Shown: piece by piece, positions 37,039-38,011 of the stretch
Layout: each line of letters begins with the position of its first letter
How positions within the stretch are numbered: the first letter of the stretch is position 1
Assembly: GCA_007695125.1 (NCBI GenBank)
Contig: REEJ01000164.1
Location: forward strand, 1 to 38,011
Source: Trueperaceae bacterium
GTDB lineage: Bacteria > Deinococcota > Deinococci > Deinococcales > Trueperaceae
DNA length: 38,011 nucleotides
Direction: 5' to 3'
Notes under the pieces: generated by a model
Database searches by the model: none
The model's input: the letters and a program-made list of their open reading frames with translations, nothing else
Told to the model about the DNA's origin: nothing
Translations under genes and position numbers: made by a program

Positions 37039-37575
37039 ATGGCCACCAAACACCACGGCACGCCCCGCGAACGCCTCGCGCTCGACACCTACATCAAGCT
37101 GTCGCGTGCCACGGCCGCCGTCGACGCGCGCATCAACCGTCCACTCGCCGAGGCCTCCCTCACCACCAGCCAGTTCGGCGTGCTCGAGGCGGTGTGGCAC
37201 CTCGGCCCCCTCACGCACGGCGAGATCGGCCGCAAGCTGCTCAAGAGCAGTGGCAACGTCACCGTCGTGATCGACAACCTCGCGCGCCGCGGCCTGGTGC
37301 AACGCGAGAGCGACGCCGGCGATCGCCGCATCAGCCGCGTCGCCCTCACGGCCACCGGAACGGCGCTGCTCGAGGCCGTCTTCCCGGCCCACGTCGCGCG
37401 CGTCGTCGACGCCTTCGACTCGCTCGACGCCGACGAACTCGCGACGCTCTCGACGCTGCTGCGCAGACTCGGCCGCGCTGCGGCAGCGGCGGGCAACCAG
37501 CCCGAACCCGACCGTGCCACCGGCGCGCACGCCCTCACCGCCGTCCAGACCGCCGTCCAGGAGGACACCAGATGA
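37039..37575 (+). CDS. MarR family transcriptional regulator (MhqR-like)
   Basis: A 178-aa winged-helix MarR protein. The DNA-binding part reads LTTSQFGVLEAVWHLGPLTHGEIGRKLLKSSGNVTVVIDNLARRGLVQRESDAGDRRISRVALTATG, with the recognition helix around SSGNVTVVIDNL and the wing at DRRISRV. A C-terminal tail of about 40 residues (AAAAGNQPEPDRATGAHAL) is longer than usual. ATG 37039 has GAGAGGGG just upstream. Its stop overlaps the start of the dioxygenase gene (ATGA), and the operator at 36968-36980 fits repression of the operon until an electrophile or quinone is sensed, as in MhqR. Confidence 0.92.
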   Translation: MATKHHGTPRERLALDTYIKLSRATAAVDARINRPLAEASLTTSQFGVLEAVWHLGPLTHGEIGRKLLKSSGNVTVVIDNLARRGLVQRESDAGDRRISRVALTATGTALLEAVFPAHVARVVDAFDSLDADELATLSTLLRRLGRAAAAAGNQPEPDRATGAHALTAVQTAVQEDTR

Positions 37576-38011
37576 CGTACCCCACCCCGACCCCACCACG
37601 CGGCCTGCACCACATCACCGCGATCGCCGGCGATCCGGTCGAGAACCTGCGCTTCTACCGCGACCTCCTCGGCTTGCGCCTGGTCAAGAAGAGCGTGAAC
37701 CAGGACGACCCCTCCACCTACCACCTCTTCTACGCCGACGCCGAGGGCAACCCCGGGACCGACATCACCTTCTTCCCGTGGGCCCACGCCAAGGCCGGCA
37801 CCCCCGGTGTCGGCGTGGTAAGCGAGACCCTCTTGAACGTGCCACACGGCAGCCTCACCTACTGGAACGAGCGTCTGCACACGCACGGCGTCCGCGTCGA
37901 CGAGCAGCGCACGAGCTTCGGCGAGGCCACGCTGCCGTTCGCCGACCCGCACGGCATGCGGCTCGCGCTCGTCGAGGCCGACGCCCCGTTCACGTTCACG
38001 GCATGGGACGA
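37572..38011 (+). CDS. Ring-cleaving dioxygenase, MhqO-like (VOC family; cut by window edge)
   Basis: 146 visible residues of a vicinal-oxygen-chelate protein. The first VOC module shows GLHHITAIAGDPVENLRFYRDLLGLRLVKKSVNQDDPSTYHLFYAD and the PGTDITFFPW block, the signature of hydroquinone-type ring-cleaving dioxygenases (MhqO/MhqA-like). His in LHHIT is an expected metal ligand, and the second ligand would be the Glu near LALVEADAP. The second module lies beyond the right edge. ATG 37572 overlaps the marR stop, so regulator and enzyme are co-translated. Confidence 0.88.
   Translation, partial: MTYPTPTPPRGLHHITAIAGDPVENLRFYRDLLGLRLVKKSVNQDDPSTYHLFYADAEGNPGTDITFFPWAHAKAGTPGVGVVSETLLNVPHGSLTYWNERLHTHGVRVDEQRTSFGEATLPFADPHGMRLALVEADAPFTFTAWD

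Overview
The window is very GC-rich bacterial DNA, densely coded, with many ATGA/GTGA overlaps between genes. Gene content and order (rplU-rpmA-obg-yqeK-LCP-rsfS-yraN), heavy GTG use, and many genes whose start codon lies 5-8 nt after a TANNNT -10 hexamer all point to the Deinococcota, perhaps a Trueperaceae-like lineage. The assignment is an inference; no 16S or other phylogenetic marker was tested. No prophage, insertion sequence or CRISPR array was seen.

Left part (1-12.9 kb): the 5' end of thyX, an unrecognised 222-aa gene, a MIP18/SufT-type Fe-S assembly gene coupled to a membrane coiled-coil gene, yceI facing a BatA/VWA membrane protein, a CXXC peroxiredoxin-like gene and a small cupin. 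A 305-bp non-coding stretch with five DnaA-box-like 9-mers follows. Next comes a long minus-strand housekeeping run, transcribed from 12.97 kb leftwards: rplU, rpmA, obg, yqeK, LCP, rsfS, yraN, ppx, trpF.

Centre (13.0-24.7 kb): a ten-gene minus-strand Mrp-type cation/proton antiporter operon (mrpE-F-G-DUF4040-B-C, then four successive NuoL/M/N-type ion-translocating subunits), nearly all translationally coupled. Divergent from it are gdhA (glutamate dehydrogenase) and an overlapping formate/nitrite-family channel gene.

Right part (24.7-38.0 kb): two alpha/beta hydrolases, a GNAT gene coupled to a secreted protein of unknown function, a 958-aa LuxR-type ATPase regulator, a secreted protein with a cysteine-rich tail, a polysaccharide deacetylase, tRNA-Ala(GGC), a VapBC-type toxin-antitoxin pair with a palindromic operator, rplS with a clear promoter and terminator, an aldo-keto reductase, a flavin reductase-like protein, and a MarR regulator coupled to a ring-cleaving dioxygenase that runs off the right edge.

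The most notable observations are the expanded four-translocator Mrp complex, one of whose subunits lacks the usual TM8 lysine; the DnaA-box cluster away from any dnaA gene; the recurrent leaderless promoter architecture; and the coupling of glutamate dehydrogenase to an FNT channel next to the Mrp operon.
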